Positions 50,401 to 58,912 of a stretch of DNA of 64,000 bases are shown here, in pieces. The stretch comes from Spiribacter salilacus. GTDB taxonomy: Bacteria; Pseudomonadota; Gammaproteobacteria; Nitrococcales; Nitrococcaceae. Positions within the stretch are counted from its first letter, which is position 1, and each line of letters begins with the position of its first letter. Both the position numbers and the translations under genes were made by a program. Where the stretch lies: positions 186,001 to 250,000 of the forward strand of contig NZ_WJPP01000001.1 in assembly GCF_009649225.1 (NCBI RefSeq), written 5' to 3'. A model generated the notes under the pieces. That model did no database searches. It had not been told where the DNA came from and saw only the letters and a program-made list of their open reading frames with translations.

Positions 50401-50589
50401 GCGGGCGCAGAATCTCGGGCAGCAATTGGATGGGTGGTATTTGGCGGCCTTAGCCTAGCGGCAGTCTTTACCTTGTATTTAACGCCAGGCCTTTACATTT
50501 TGCTAGCGCGATATAGAAAACCAATAGCTCAGCTGGATCAGGCGGTCAACAACAACACAAGCAGCATCGCTGGCAGCGCAAATAAATGA
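47488..50589 (+). CDS. RND multidrug-type efflux permease
   Basis: 1033 residues with the 12-TM RND layout. TM4 carries the proton-relay Asp pair in GLVVDDAIVVLENI; the family motif GLMAKNGILIVEFAN is in TM10. The two large periplasmic loops are present. Closest in style to MdtB/MexF/VexB-like HAE1 pumps of the two-gene kind. Substrates unknown. Its last 52 nt overlap the convergent AEC gene. Confidence 0.93.
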   Translation: MKPSPRGLPAIGIQRPILITVINLLIAIAGLAALAGVEVREIPDVDRPVLTVSAQFPGAAPETMDAEVTSRIEGAVARVSGVRSINASSEEGSTRVVVEFYPNVDLDSAASEVREAISRIERNLPNDLDRLTVIKADQNASPVARVAVQAPQLTLDELTRRVETDIVPELISISGVADVRLFGNRPRQLRVSIDPLRLAAHQLDPTDVIDALKNADLDVPAGSFRGSGLELRVRANAAITSAEQLKAIEIRPGLALREVATAILAPADARSEVQLNGETILGLGIIRQAQSNTLEISSGLDAAIERLNARLDDIVLIKTSDEARFVRSAIQEVLITLTAAIGIVVLVIWLFIGTIRATIIPAVTIPLALTGTLTAIWLLGFSVNLLTLLALVLATGLVVDDAIVVLENIQRRRREGLEPNIAALLGTHQVFFAVIATTAVLIAVFVPISLLPGDAGRLFREFGVILGVAVAISSFTALSLVPAMAARVIKSDPPPGRLRRNLQRLGNRIAHGYARSLGYLIKRPVVIVVAAALVLGSAIWIYQGIDQELLPTEDRSLTFVVATGPDGAGLKYSDLQARRMQDRLQPLVDSGEIARLFTIVGRWDPNRILIVAPLVDWDDRTRHQTEIINDMRAALADLPGVQIRVGSTNSLRLRGIGSGLEIALLGDDYDEIYAAAQDFTTLIEDRLPQLSQPRISYSPTQPQLRVDIDRQRATELGVPLDGLGNIVQAMVSGFEVVNIDMKDQSIPIRVEPLQGLIENPADLRNLRIRADSGAMVPLLSVVSFREESVAAELDRRAQRRAIDIDLAIDDNYTMQQAIEDLSTLARETLPSNISMIPLGEAETLQETRQEVALTYALALLIVFLVLAAQFESLASAAVVMLTVPFGLAAAVFALAITGTSINIYSQIGLILLIGLMAKNGILIVEFANQLRDEGQSVYDAALGSARIRLRPVAMTILATVFSGLPLILGSGAGAESRAAIGWVVFGGLSLAAVFTLYLTPGLYILLARYRKPIAQLDQAVNNNTSSIAGSANK

Positions 50590-51473
50590 CTTAATACAAT
50601 AGCGCTAGCTGCTAGCCCAGAGTCGCCATTCATTTGTTTAACGAGCACGTAGCCAGCAGCAGCACAGGGCGCTGCCAAAAATATCGCAACAAGCCTCAGG
50701 CTATCGGCATCCAGCCCCATCCCTACCCCAATGCCCCAACCAATCAAGGGCGTTAGGCCCACTTTAATCAGTGATGCACATGCCGCCCACTGCAGATTGC
50801 CTCGCAAGCGAGTTCCATAGAGGGCCCCACCAATCGATAGCAGTGCCAGCGGCAACGCCATTTGGCCCAATGCGGTCAGTGTTCGTTGCAAAAACGCCGG
50901 CAAAGAGAAATTGACGATTGCCAATACTAGGCCAATCACAACACCGATAAGAATCGGATTAGTTGCAACACCCCGCAGTGAGTTCAACCCGGTGGAGCGA
51001 AAGTTAACACCATTGGGCAATTGAAGGATTAGCACGGCAAAGATGTTGTAAAAGATGACTAATGGGGCAAACGCGACCAATGCGGCCGCTTCTATTTCAC
51101 TTGAAGCATTTGAGCCGGCAAAAGCCCAAAAAACCACTGGCAGACCAATAAAGGTTAGGTTGCCTCGATACCCAGAATGGATAAAGGCCACCGCTGAGCG
51201 CAGAGGTAGGCGCCAGATCCAGGTAATCCCCGTCGCGATTAGGATGCTTGCAAGTGTCGCGATCATTAACACAGCAACCATGTCGATAAGCGCCGCCCAC
51301 TCGGCGCTAAGCTCGCTAATGCGCGCAATTAGATAGGCTGGAAGACCAATCCAATAGCAAAGCCAACTAATTTCATTTAACCCAGTTGAGGAGAGAAATC
51401 CACGATAGGCCAGCAACCAGCCGCTCGCAATAATGGCAATAATCGGCAGAAGAATCCCAATCAGGCTCAGCAG
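50538..51473 (-). CDS. AEC-family (auxin efflux carrier-like) transporter, probable CTG start
   Basis: About 311 residues, ten hydrophobic segments, the permease fold of the AEC family (malonate, malate or other anion transport). With the usual starts the gene would begin at TTG 51416, which cuts the first membrane helix. The frame stays open upstream to the fxsA stop and encodes LLSLIGILLPIIAIIASGW, a normal AEC first helix. No ATG, GTG or TTG exists there, but GGAGG (51482-51486) lies 8 nt before CTG 51473. I therefore propose CTG. Substrate unknown. Confidence 0.78.
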   Translation of the reverse strand: MLSLIGILLPIIAIIASGWLLAYRGFLSSTGLNEISWLCYWIGLPAYLIARISELSAEWAALIDMVAVLMIATLASILIATGITWIWRLPLRSAVAFIHSGYRGNLTFIGLPVVFWAFAGSNASSEIEAAALVAFAPLVIFYNIFAVLILQLPNGVNFRSTGLNSLRGVATNPILIGVVIGLVLAIVNFSLPAFLQRTLTALGQMALPLALLSIGGALYGTRLRGNLQWAACASLIKVGLTPLIGWGIGVGMGLDADSLRLVAIFLAAPCAAAGYVLVKQMNGDSGLAASAIVLSHLFALPAMLLVLLLTA

Positions 51474-51488
51474 CGGACTATCCTCCGA

Positions 51489-51908
51489 CTAATCACGCGG
51501 CGGATCACGACGCTCGTAATCCCCCTCTATCGTGACCCGATCGACAGCGCCACGCTGGGCTTTGATGCGCCGTAAGACAATTTGCACAAACCAATGCCTA
51601 GTGAATGGCAGTAAACAGGCAAAACCGATCGCATCAGTCACGAAACCGGGGGTAAGCAACAGCACACCGCCCACAGCTAGAGCCACTCCCTCAATGAGCT
51701 CAATGGCCGGCAAGGTACCTCTGTCAAGATTGAGCCGCGCTCGCGCAAGCGTCTGCAGACCTTGCTGACGCAATAACGCCGTACCAATTGCTGCCGTTAG
51801 CAGACATAAGGCAATGGTATAAAGCGCCCCAATGCCCTTTCCAACCTCAATAAGCAGAAAAAGCTCGACCAGAGGAACGGTCACAAACAAAAATAATGCA
51901 ACAATCAC
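51489..51908 (-). CDS. fxsA: FxsA family membrane protein
   Basis: 139 residues, GTG start. Hydrophobic N-terminus with LFLFVTVPLVELFLLIEVG, then LTAAIGTALLRQQGL and VGGVLLLTPGFVTDAIGFACLLP, the FxsA consensus. In E. coli overproduction of FxsA relieves phage T7 exclusion by F; its native role is unknown. The C-terminal tail (about 115-139) is polar and charged. The AEC gene follows with 15 nt between the fxsA stop and the proposed CTG. Confidence 0.93.
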   Translation of the reverse strand: MIVALFLFVTVPLVELFLLIEVGKGIGALYTIALCLLTAAIGTALLRQQGLQTLARARLNLDRGTLPAIELIEGVALAVGGVLLLTPGFVTDAIGFACLLPFTRHWFVQIVLRRIKAQRGAVDRVTIEGDYERRDPPRD

Positions 51909-51988
51909 TGTTCTACCGTAGATGCGAATAACTCAATAAGCAGGGTATCATCCAACGCAGTCAGACGGGTCACACTTTGGAGCAAATC

Positions 51989-53191
51989 ATGCGCCTCAAT
52001 CGATTCGCTTTTATAATAGCGAGTTCTGCCCTTTGCACGGCTTGTGCCGTTGCACAGCCTACAACCCCAGGGTTTCAAGTGTGTCTTAATGACATCACCG
52101 AGGCGGCCGCCGCACAGGGGGTCAGTCAGCAGGTGTCTGAATCTCTTCTCTCTGAAGTCACCCCTGATCCCAAAGTAATTGAATTTGATCGGAGACAGCC
52201 CGAGTTCACCCAAACTTTTGCCGATTATCTGGAAACCCGAGTTAGCCCGACTCGCCTGAATCAAGGGCGACAACAGCTTAAAGACCAAGCGAATATTTTG
52301 GATCGTGTTGCGGCCGAACACGGCGTGCCCGCGCATTACCTTGTTGCTTTTTGGGGTTTGGAAACCAACTACGGGCAATACCTCGGTCGAATGTCTACCG
52401 TGCGGTCTCTGGCGACCTTGGCATGTGACACACGCCGTTCTGCTTTTTTTCGTGAGGAGCTCATTGCAGCATTGCAGTTAGTTGATGCGGGCACCGTATC
52501 GCCCGAGCAATTGAAGGGCTCTTGGGCCGGCGCTGTCGGCAATTTTCAGTTTCTACCAAGCGTGTATCGTGACCACGCTGTAGACGCTGACGGTGACGGG
52601 TCTATCGACCTTTGGGACAATTTTGCCGATGCTGCCGAGTCAGCAGCACGCTTTTTAAGGGCGAGAGGCTGGGAACCAGGAGAGCGCTGGGGCCGAGAAG
52701 TTAGCCTGCCTGCGGCGTTTGATTATCAACTGACAGACACCACTGCCAGCGTGGATGATTGGTCAGCGCGGGGTGTAATGCAAGCAGATAGCAGCCCCCT
52801 GCCAAGCTCAGATATTACCGCGCGCCTTTTATTACCAGCCGGCGCACAAGGGCCGGCATTTCTGGTTTATCCCAACTTTGATGTGATCATGCGGTGGAAT
52901 CCATCGCAATTTTATGCGCTTGCCGTTGGGCATCTGGCAGATCGGCTAAACGGTGCAGAACCGCTGGTTCAATCGCCCCCTAACGAACCTGCGTTAAGTA
53001 CCGAAGCAGTCAGTGAGCTACAACTTACCCTCAGTGAGGCTGGATTTGATTCGGGGCCCATCGATGGCCGAATGGGGCCAGCAACCCGTCAAGGCATTCG
53101 TGCCTACCAGCTTGCCAATGGCCTAGTCCCAGACGGCCACCCTACTCAAGAAACGCTCAACAAATTGGGTATCAAACCGTCTCCGCGCTAG
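51989..53191 (+). CDS. MltB-type lytic murein transglycosylase with peptidoglycan-binding domain
   Basis: 400 residues from ATG 51989 (MRLNRFAFIIASSALC), with GGAG 6-7 nt upstream. Signal peptide about 1-23; no clean lipobox. The SLT_2/MltB domain has the catalytic Glu125 in FWGLETNYGQYLG and the SWAGAVGNFQFLPSVYRDHAVDADGDG block. A C-terminal PG_binding_1 domain (about 335-395) reads LSEAGFDSGPIDGRMGPATRQGIRAYQ. Cleaves glycan strands in the periplasm. Overlaps pckA by 20 nt. Confidence 0.93.
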   Translation: MRLNRFAFIIASSALCTACAVAQPTTPGFQVCLNDITEAAAAQGVSQQVSESLLSEVTPDPKVIEFDRRQPEFTQTFADYLETRVSPTRLNQGRQQLKDQANILDRVAAEHGVPAHYLVAFWGLETNYGQYLGRMSTVRSLATLACDTRRSAFFREELIAALQLVDAGTVSPEQLKGSWAGAVGNFQFLPSVYRDHAVDADGDGSIDLWDNFADAAESAARFLRARGWEPGERWGREVSLPAAFDYQLTDTTASVDDWSARGVMQADSSPLPSSDITARLLLPAGAQGPAFLVYPNFDVIMRWNPSQFYALAVGHLADRLNGAEPLVQSPPNEPALSTEAVSELQLTLSEAGFDSGPIDGRMGPATRQGIRAYQLANGLVPDGHPTQETLNKLGIKPSPR

Positions 53192-54770
53192 CAACCAGCT
53201 GATGAATACTCTCAGCAGACGCCGGCCCTGCCGCCAGCACACGCGCTTCTGTTTCATCGGCATACTGCGCAAAATTGCGCCGAAATAATTCAGCCAAATC
53301 GGCAGCGGCCCGCCAATACTCAGCGGGGTCACTCCACGCCTGACTCGGGTCAAGCACCTCTGCGGGTACCCCTGGGCACTGCGTTGGCACAGCGAGGCCA
53401 AAAACCGGATCTTGACGGAATTCCACCTTGTCAAAAGCATTGGCATGGATCGCATCGATCATGGCACGGGTATAGGCTAAGCGCATACGCTTACCGACCC
53501 CGTATGGGCCACCAGTCCAGCCGGTATTGATTAACCAGACATCTGTGCCATGTTTTTCTAACCGCGCCTCAAGCATTCGCGCATACACCGCTGGGTGCCA
53601 GACTAAGAACGGCGCGCCAAAACACGCCGAAAAAGTGGCTTGTGGCTCACTAATTCCCACCTCGGTACCGGCTACCTTTGCCGTATACCCACTCATAAAG
53701 TGATACATCGCTTGCTGCGGCGTTAAACGCGATACCGGCGGAAGAACACTAAAGGCATCACAGGTAAGAAACATTATTTGGGACGGCGCGGGCCCAACAC
53801 CTGGGATTAGTGCACGCTCAACATGACTGACCGGATAAGCGCAACGGGTGTTCTCGGTGATGCTGCCATCGGTATAATCAACCTCCCCGGTTTCTGGATT
53901 ATGCACCACGTTTTCAAGCACGGCGCCAAACCGTATGGCTGCATGGATTTGAGGCTCTGCCTCGGCAGAAAGATCTATCACCTTGGCATAACAACCGCCC
54001 TCAATATTCGCAACACCCGCATCGCTCCAGCAGTGCTCATCATCGCCAATTAAATGCCGTGATGGATCGGCGGACAAGGTTGTCTTACCCGTTCCTGAAA
54101 GCCCAAAGAATAGCGATACATCACCGGCTTCACCCTGATTGGCCGAGCAATGCATCGATAAAATCCCTTGTTTTGGCATGAGATAATTCATGAGCGTGAA
54201 CACGCCTTTTTTCATCTCACCCGCATACTCAGTACCCAAAATAACCAGCTCTTTGGCGGCTAAACTGAGAATCACCTGCGTACCAACAGCCGCTCGCCCG
54301 GCGTTAAGAATCGTATAATCTGGCGTTTCAAAAACGGGAAGGCCAACGTCTTCAGGCATGATGAGCATGTTGCGCATAAATAAAGCATGATAAGGGCGCT
54401 CACAAATGACTCGTATGGCCACGCGGCAGCTTTCCTCTGCACCAGCATACCCATCAATCACATACAGCCCATTTGCCTGTGATAAATGTTCAATCGCAAT
54501 ATTTCGCGCTTGTTTAAAGCCCTCAGGCTCGATCGGCTTATTGACGGGCCCCCACCAAATATCCGCTGAAAACTCCGGGTCGTTTACCAGGCGCTTATCG
54601 TTTGGACTACGGCCTGTTTTTTCCCCCGAAAACGCAATGAGCGCACCAGATGCTGCAATGGCACTGCTTGGCTCTTGGGCTAAGGCATGATCATAAAGCG
54701 TTTTTGGATCGGGATTATGATGGATTTGGGTGGCAAGAAGACCGTAACGGCCAAGGTCCGGCAGGCTCAT
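53172..54770 (-). CDS. pckA: Phosphoenolpyruvate carboxykinase (ATP)
   Basis: Gluconeogenic enzyme turning oxaloacetate into PEP. 532 residues. Kinase-1a P-loop GLSGTGKTTLSADP, the metal site IGDDEHCWSD, and the conserved ALIPGVGPAPSQIMFLTCDAF and NTGWTGGPYGVGKRM. The ATG has GGAG 12 nt upstream, a long spacing. Transcribed from its own TATAAT promoter overlapped by a palindrome. Confidence 0.97.
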   Translation of the reverse strand: MSLPDLGRYGLLATQIHHNPDPKTLYDHALAQEPSSAIAASGALIAFSGEKTGRSPNDKRLVNDPEFSADIWWGPVNKPIEPEGFKQARNIAIEHLSQANGLYVIDGYAGAEESCRVAIRVICERPYHALFMRNMLIMPEDVGLPVFETPDYTILNAGRAAVGTQVILSLAAKELVILGTEYAGEMKKGVFTLMNYLMPKQGILSMHCSANQGEAGDVSLFFGLSGTGKTTLSADPSRHLIGDDEHCWSDAGVANIEGGCYAKVIDLSAEAEPQIHAAIRFGAVLENVVHNPETGEVDYTDGSITENTRCAYPVSHVERALIPGVGPAPSQIMFLTCDAFSVLPPVSRLTPQQAMYHFMSGYTAKVAGTEVGISEPQATFSACFGAPFLVWHPAVYARMLEARLEKHGTDVWLINTGWTGGPYGVGKRMRLAYTRAMIDAIHANAFDKVEFRQDPVFGLAVPTQCPGVPAEVLDPSQAWSDPAEYWRAAADLAELFRRNFAQYADETEARVLAAGPASAESIHQLVASAETV

Positions 54771-54810
54771 AAGGCGGGCGCGCTCCTTCGGAGGTTTTCA
54801 TTCGAGCAAA

Positions 54811-54831
54811 AATGTTCAACTGAACATTATA
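54811..54831 (-). promoter_or_regulatory. pckA -10 element overlapped by an 18-bp palindrome (operator candidate)
   Basis: AATGTTCA-AC-TGAACATT (54811-54828) is a perfect inverted repeat with 8-bp arms. It overlaps the minus-strand TATAAT (54826-54831) and covers the predicted transcription start. That position is typical of a repressor site. No -35 of quality is visible. I cannot name the regulator. Confidence 0.6.
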
Positions 54832-54854
54832 GTGCCATCAACGACCCACTAGCG

Positions 54855-55061
54855 CTACCCACCGCGATGAAGAAACGCGGCACCCACAGCGGCTCCGATC
54901 ATAATGGCGAGGAATATCCAAGCGGCGATTGCTTGGGGTGACATGCCTTTTTTTACGGTTTGCGCTTCTTCCGTTGAAACCGTTTTAGCACGCCGACGGG
55001 CCTGTATAACGAGGATTGCAACAATGGTAACCGCAATCGTGAGCAATATTTGTTTAATCAA
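54855..55061 (-). CDS. Small two-helix membrane protein
   Basis: 68 residues: helix 1 at about 3-20, a basic loop (RRRAKTVSTEEAQTVKKG), helix 2 at about 46-64. TTG start with GGAG 7 nt upstream, overlapping the FkbM gene stop as TTGA. No family recognised. Coupling makes it a real gene, translated with the methyltransferase. Confidence 0.7.
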   Translation of the reverse strand: MIKQILLTIAVTIVAILVIQARRRAKTVSTEEAQTVKKGMSPQAIAAWIFLAIMIGAAVGAAFLHRGG

Positions 55062-55825
55062 TCCTTAGCTCCTCGCTCGATTTGTTTTGCATAAATATCG
55101 CCAGATTTTTTTTGCTGATCTGCGGATTCCAGCCAGCGCAGGATACCGTGATTCCCCACCCACTGGGGAAATTCCAGCTTGCGTCGTTCACCATACGAAA
55201 TATTAAACACGTAATCACCCAGTTGACTGAGTCGATCGACACATGCGCTTGCTACCGACAAACTGCCCGGAACAAACTCAAACGATAACGCGGCAATGGG
55301 TTGATCTAGCCCAGCAAGAACGGCCGCCTCATGCCCCTCCACATCGATTTTACAAAATGCTGGCTTGCCGTAGGCAGCAATGAGCTGACTTAAGGTGGTC
55401 ACAGGCACTTCAATTTGATGATTCCAACGGACACCTGCAAAGCCGGCATTCTCCTGAGTAATCGTCTCGCGCCAACCCGCTGCTATCGACGAAACGGTCG
55501 GGTTGCTTTCACTGACCGCCAGTTGTGCCGTCCCCACCGCTTCACCCACGGCGCTGTCTAATACGGTAACGCCCGGGTAACGCTGGAATCGCCATCGCAG
55601 ATAGGCCAATGGCAGCGGCTGGGGCTCGCAGGCCACAACACGCGCCCCAAGGTGCAAAAACGCGAGCGTTCTATCCCCAACATGGGCCCCAATATCAAAT
55701 ACTAAGTCATCAGACTGAATAAAGGGTTGATAATGCCGCCTTAAACTGGGCTGCCGCCACGGCATGCCGTACACCAAGATAGACTTTGCCAAACCCAACG
55801 CGGCCCTCACCGACGCTAAATCCAT
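55058..55825 (-). CDS. FkbM family methyltransferase
   Basis: 255 residues. SAM-binding motif LVFDIGAHVGDRTLAFLHLGARVVACEP and the FkbM-type CKIDVEGHEAAVLAGL. Such enzymes O-methylate sugars, lipids or polyketides; nothing near it reveals the acceptor. Overlaps the upstream MgtC-like gene by 10 nt and the small membrane protein by 4 nt. Confidence 0.88.
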   Translation of the reverse strand: MDLASVRAALGLAKSILVYGMPWRQPSLRRHYQPFIQSDDLVFDIGAHVGDRTLAFLHLGARVVACEPQPLPLAYLRWRFQRYPGVTVLDSAVGEAVGTAQLAVSESNPTVSSIAAGWRETITQENAGFAGVRWNHQIEVPVTTLSQLIAAYGKPAFCKIDVEGHEAAVLAGLDQPIAALSFEFVPGSLSVASACVDRLSQLGDYVFNISYGERRKLEFPQWVGNHGILRWLESADQQKKSGDIYAKQIERGAKD

Positions 55826-57081
55826 AACAGCAAGCCCGCTGCAGCGCCAACAATAATAACCCCACCGAGTCCGACAGCCACGCGCAGGCCCAGTGCGGTT
55901 CCACCCACCACAACTGAAAGCCCTAGTTTGACGAAAGTATTGGCCAGCGCCGCGATTAAGATTCCGGTGACGGCAGTTTCGGGCGCAAGCGAACCTTCTG
56001 CCATTCGTGCAAGCGAGAGGGTAATGGCATCAACATCCGTTAAGCCCGATAAAGCTGAAAACAAGTAAACGCCGACGTCACCGGCAAATCGGCGGACCGC
56101 CTCTGCAATTAACACGACCCCCGCGAGCAACGCCCCAAAGCGTAAGGCAGCAGCAAGATCTACCGCGCGACTCAACGGCGGAGTTTTAGGATGGTCCGGG
56201 GCTTTCTGCCCTTGCCACAACAGAGCCACTGAAATCAGCGTACCCGTGAGGCCAACCGCAATAAATGGGCCTAACAAGCTCGGCAAAAGCGCCGGTTTCA
56301 CCACCGCTAAAAGAACTAACACTCGCGGAAACATCATGCTGCTTGCCATGATAATTGCTGCGGCAAAGAGGTTTTGATAGGCCGGCTGCTGACGCGCGGC
56401 TCGAGAAAGATTGAGCGTTAATGCGGTGGATGAGGCCAGCCCCGCAAAGATACCCGTTACAAACACCCCTCGCTGAGTCCCCAAAAGACGCACGGCAAAA
56501 TGCCCAATAAAGCCAATCGCACTAATCAGCACCACCATTAACCAGAGTTCATAAGGCACCCAGACTTCCCAAGGGCCCATTCCGGTTTTTGGCAAAAGAG
56601 GAAGGATAACCGCACTAATCAGTGCTAGCTGCAAAATGGCGCGCAGCTCCATTTGGTCAAGCCAATTCATCCAAGCGTGCAGCCGCGGCTTGTAACCAAG
56701 AATTAGAGCCACACCCACGCCCGACCCGAGTGCCAGTAGCGTATCGCCCATAACCGCAAGCGCACCCAGCAGGTAGACACCAACAGCCGCAATTTCTGTG
56801 GTCAAGCCCAGATCGGCTGACCGAACGGCTTCTTGCCATCGACTCAGCACAAGCAACGCACCGAGAAGCGCTAGGCCAATGGCCACAATCCAACCACCCT
56901 CACTGTTTAATGCCAATAAGCCGGCGGCACCACCAGCTAGCCCAATAAGCATAAAACTGCGCAGGCCTAGGGTACGATTACCCTCGGCGAGTTTTCGATG
57001 ATGCCAGCCGCGCTCTAGCCCCACCAATACGCCGATGGATAGCGCCACGAGCAATCCAAACCATGTTGAACTTATGCCCAT
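55816..57081 (-). CDS. MgtC/SapB N-terminal domain and DUF4010 membrane protein
   Basis: 421 residues with about 12 hydrophobic segments. N-terminal MgtC/SapB-like part (GVLVGLERGWHHRKLAEG, GLRSFMLIGLAGG; about 1-150) and a DUF4010 C-terminal part (about 180-400). Role unknown; MgtC proteins act in magnesium stress and ATP synthase control. Follows the M42 peptidase gene by 30 nt. Confidence 0.87.
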   Translation of the reverse strand: MGISSTWFGLLVALSIGVLVGLERGWHHRKLAEGNRTLGLRSFMLIGLAGGAAGLLALNSEGGWIVAIGLALLGALLVLSRWQEAVRSADLGLTTEIAAVGVYLLGALAVMGDTLLALGSGVGVALILGYKPRLHAWMNWLDQMELRAILQLALISAVILPLLPKTGMGPWEVWVPYELWLMVVLISAIGFIGHFAVRLLGTQRGVFVTGIFAGLASSTALTLNLSRAARQQPAYQNLFAAAIIMASSMMFPRVLVLLAVVKPALLPSLLGPFIAVGLTGTLISVALLWQGQKAPDHPKTPPLSRAVDLAAALRFGALLAGVVLIAEAVRRFAGDVGVYLFSALSGLTDVDAITLSLARMAEGSLAPETAVTGILIAALANTFVKLGLSVVVGGTALGLRVAVGLGGVIIVGAAAGLLLWI

Positions 57082-57111
57082 GGCGCTACCCAGTCACTGG
57101 TGTTGGTTAGC

Positions 57112-58359
57112 CTAATCCGACTCAAACCCCGGGTGCTTGAGTGGTTGTGCAGAATCCAGACGCGGATGGTTATTGCAGAAGGCTACTGCCAACACACCGG
57201 GCTGTGTCTCTTCTTTATCCAGCGCCTGCAAGGTACCTGCCACCGCATGGGTACAGGCTAAAACATCACGCGTACAAGCACTTTCAGAGATCGTGTGCAT
57301 ATTGCGCAACGGCATACCCACGGAGGTGGCGGCACAATCCACGTTGCCCAGCACGCCCGCCATCCCGTCAGTCCCCGTATCTACACCAACCACATCGCGC
57401 TGCATGGGGATTTCTAGGTTATTGGCCACCGTTTCAATACGGCGATTAAGCTGCTCGCTAACGATGGAGCCAACGCTCATGGTGAAGCCTTTACCCATTT
57501 CGATAGGCGCCATACGACGATCACCAATGCCTGGAGCCGCCGCATAGTCATGGTTCACATCAACGCCAATAATGGCATCGGGACGGAGCTCTCCCGCCAT
57601 CACCCGACTACCAAAACGGCCAATTTCCTCATAGGTCGCAATGGTAAAGAGCATGCGAATGTTTTTTGCGCCACCCGACTCAGCAACAAGGCGTGCCGCT
57701 TCTGCTGCGACAAAGCAACCTAACCCATTGTCTAGATAAGCACCGTAAAAGGTATCAGGCCCAAACCCTCGGCGAATTGGGCGATTCATTAGGATGCTAT
57801 CCCCAGGACGTATGCCTAATCCCTCGATTTGTTTTTTCTTATCTGCGCCGTGAATATGAAGCTCAAGATAAAGCTGCTCTTTGCGAACTCCACGCTCGCC
57901 AGAGCGCAGTTTAGGATCAGCGAAATGGATAGCACCAAGCGCTTCAACGGTTCCACCGTCAATACGTCGGTAAGACCCCGGTGCCGCCGGGTCTTCACTA
58001 AACAGGCTGACCTCATGGCCAATTAATGTGGTGGGCAGAAATGAATCACTATTGATCCAGATCTTTCCATCATCGCCAATACTACGAACCTGCATGCGAA
58101 TTTTATCGGCATGCCCAATCACCATCACTTTAAAGCGATCGTCATCACCTGGGTGGGTATCAAGGATCACCCCGGCATGGCCTTTAAACGATTGCACAGC
58201 CCAGCCAGCAGGCGCAAAAGATTCAAAGTAGGGCTTGATAACACCGTGAGACATCGCACCCTCAAGCCCAATTGGACTGGGGGCGGCCAGAATATCGTGC
58301 ATCAGCTGAAACTGGCTATCGGGCATGGGTTCTGCCCAAGGATGGGAAAGATTTGCCAT
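57112..58359 (-). CDS. M42 family metallopeptidase (aminopeptidase/endoglucanase type)
   Basis: 415 residues; GAGG 5 nt before the ATG. Dinuclear zinc peptidase motifs: VIGHADKIRMQV (first His/Asp; the usual HxDEIG is here HADKIR), AYLDNGLGCF, TIATYEEIGRFGSR with the Glu-Glu pair, GVDVNHDYA and LRNMHTISE. Members form large tetrahedral aminopeptidases. Lys in place of Glu after the first Asp ligand is uncommon, but the remaining ligands are in place. Confidence 0.88.
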   Translation of the reverse strand: MANLSHPWAEPMPDSQFQLMHDILAAPSPIGLEGAMSHGVIKPYFESFAPAGWAVQSFKGHAGVILDTHPGDDDRFKVMVIGHADKIRMQVRSIGDDGKIWINSDSFLPTTLIGHEVSLFSEDPAAPGSYRRIDGGTVEALGAIHFADPKLRSGERGVRKEQLYLELHIHGADKKKQIEGLGIRPGDSILMNRPIRRGFGPDTFYGAYLDNGLGCFVAAEAARLVAESGGAKNIRMLFTIATYEEIGRFGSRVMAGELRPDAIIGVDVNHDYAAAPGIGDRRMAPIEMGKGFTMSVGSIVSEQLNRRIETVANNLEIPMQRDVVGVDTGTDGMAGVLGNVDCAATSVGMPLRNMHTISESACTRDVLACTHAVAGTLQALDKEETQPGVLAVAFCNNHPRLDSAQPLKHPGFESD

Positions 58360-58429
58360 TACTGCCTCTTTGTTGTGATGTAAAACCGCTAGGATAACGT
58401 TTTATAGCTCGTTATTGGAGTCAGCTTTC

Positions 58430-58912
58430 GTGAGCACCCTGTTTCTTGCGCCACGTCTTCCATCGGACAAAACGGCTCTTACAGCGCTCTGGCCTACCCC
58501 ATTTGGTACCATCGAGTTAATGGGGAGTACGCATGCTCTGCACTCCAGTCGTTTTATCGACATGAGCCCTAAGTGCGTTGAACCGCTACCAACCCCTTGG
58601 AAAAAACCCGGCGCAAACCTCTGTTTGAAAGCCTCTGGAACCCCGTTTCAATACAAAGTCTGGCAGGCATTAATGTGCGTCGAATTGGGCCAAACAATAA
58701 GCTACAAGGCGTTGGCAGCCCAGCTGGGCCAACCTGCCGCCACGCGCGCAGTCGCTAACGCGGTTGCCGCTAACCCCCTACCCGGCTTTATACCTTGCCA
58801 CCGGGTTATTCGCAGCGACGGGACCCTTGGCGGTTACTCCCAGGGCATCGACCGAAAACAGCGATTACTTACCGCCGAGCAAAAAGGACAGTCACTTCAT
58901 GAGTTTTTCTAA
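58430..58912 (+). CDS. ogt: Methylated-DNA--protein-cysteine methyltransferase
   Basis: Suicide repair protein for O6-alkylguanine. 160 residues from GTG 58430, which has GGAG 9 nt upstream (TTG 58415 is within that site). Active-site Cys123 in FIPCHRVIRSDGTLGGY; recognition helix ATRAVANAVAANP. Overlaps the photolyase-like gene by 14 nt, suggesting a small DNA-repair operon. Confidence 0.93.
   Translation: MSTLFLAPRLPSDKTALTALWPTPFGTIELMGSTHALHSSRFIDMSPKCVEPLPTPWKKPGANLCLKASGTPFQYKVWQALMCVELGQTISYKALAAQLGQPAATRAVANAVAANPLPGFIPCHRVIRSDGTLGGYSQGIDRKQRLLTAEQKGQSLHEFF

Noticed and set aside
51989-52057. Lipoprotein signal on the MltB-like protein
   Set aside because: The segment SSALCTACAVAQ has cysteines, but none with a proper lipobox before it; a soluble periplasmic signal peptide is as likely.
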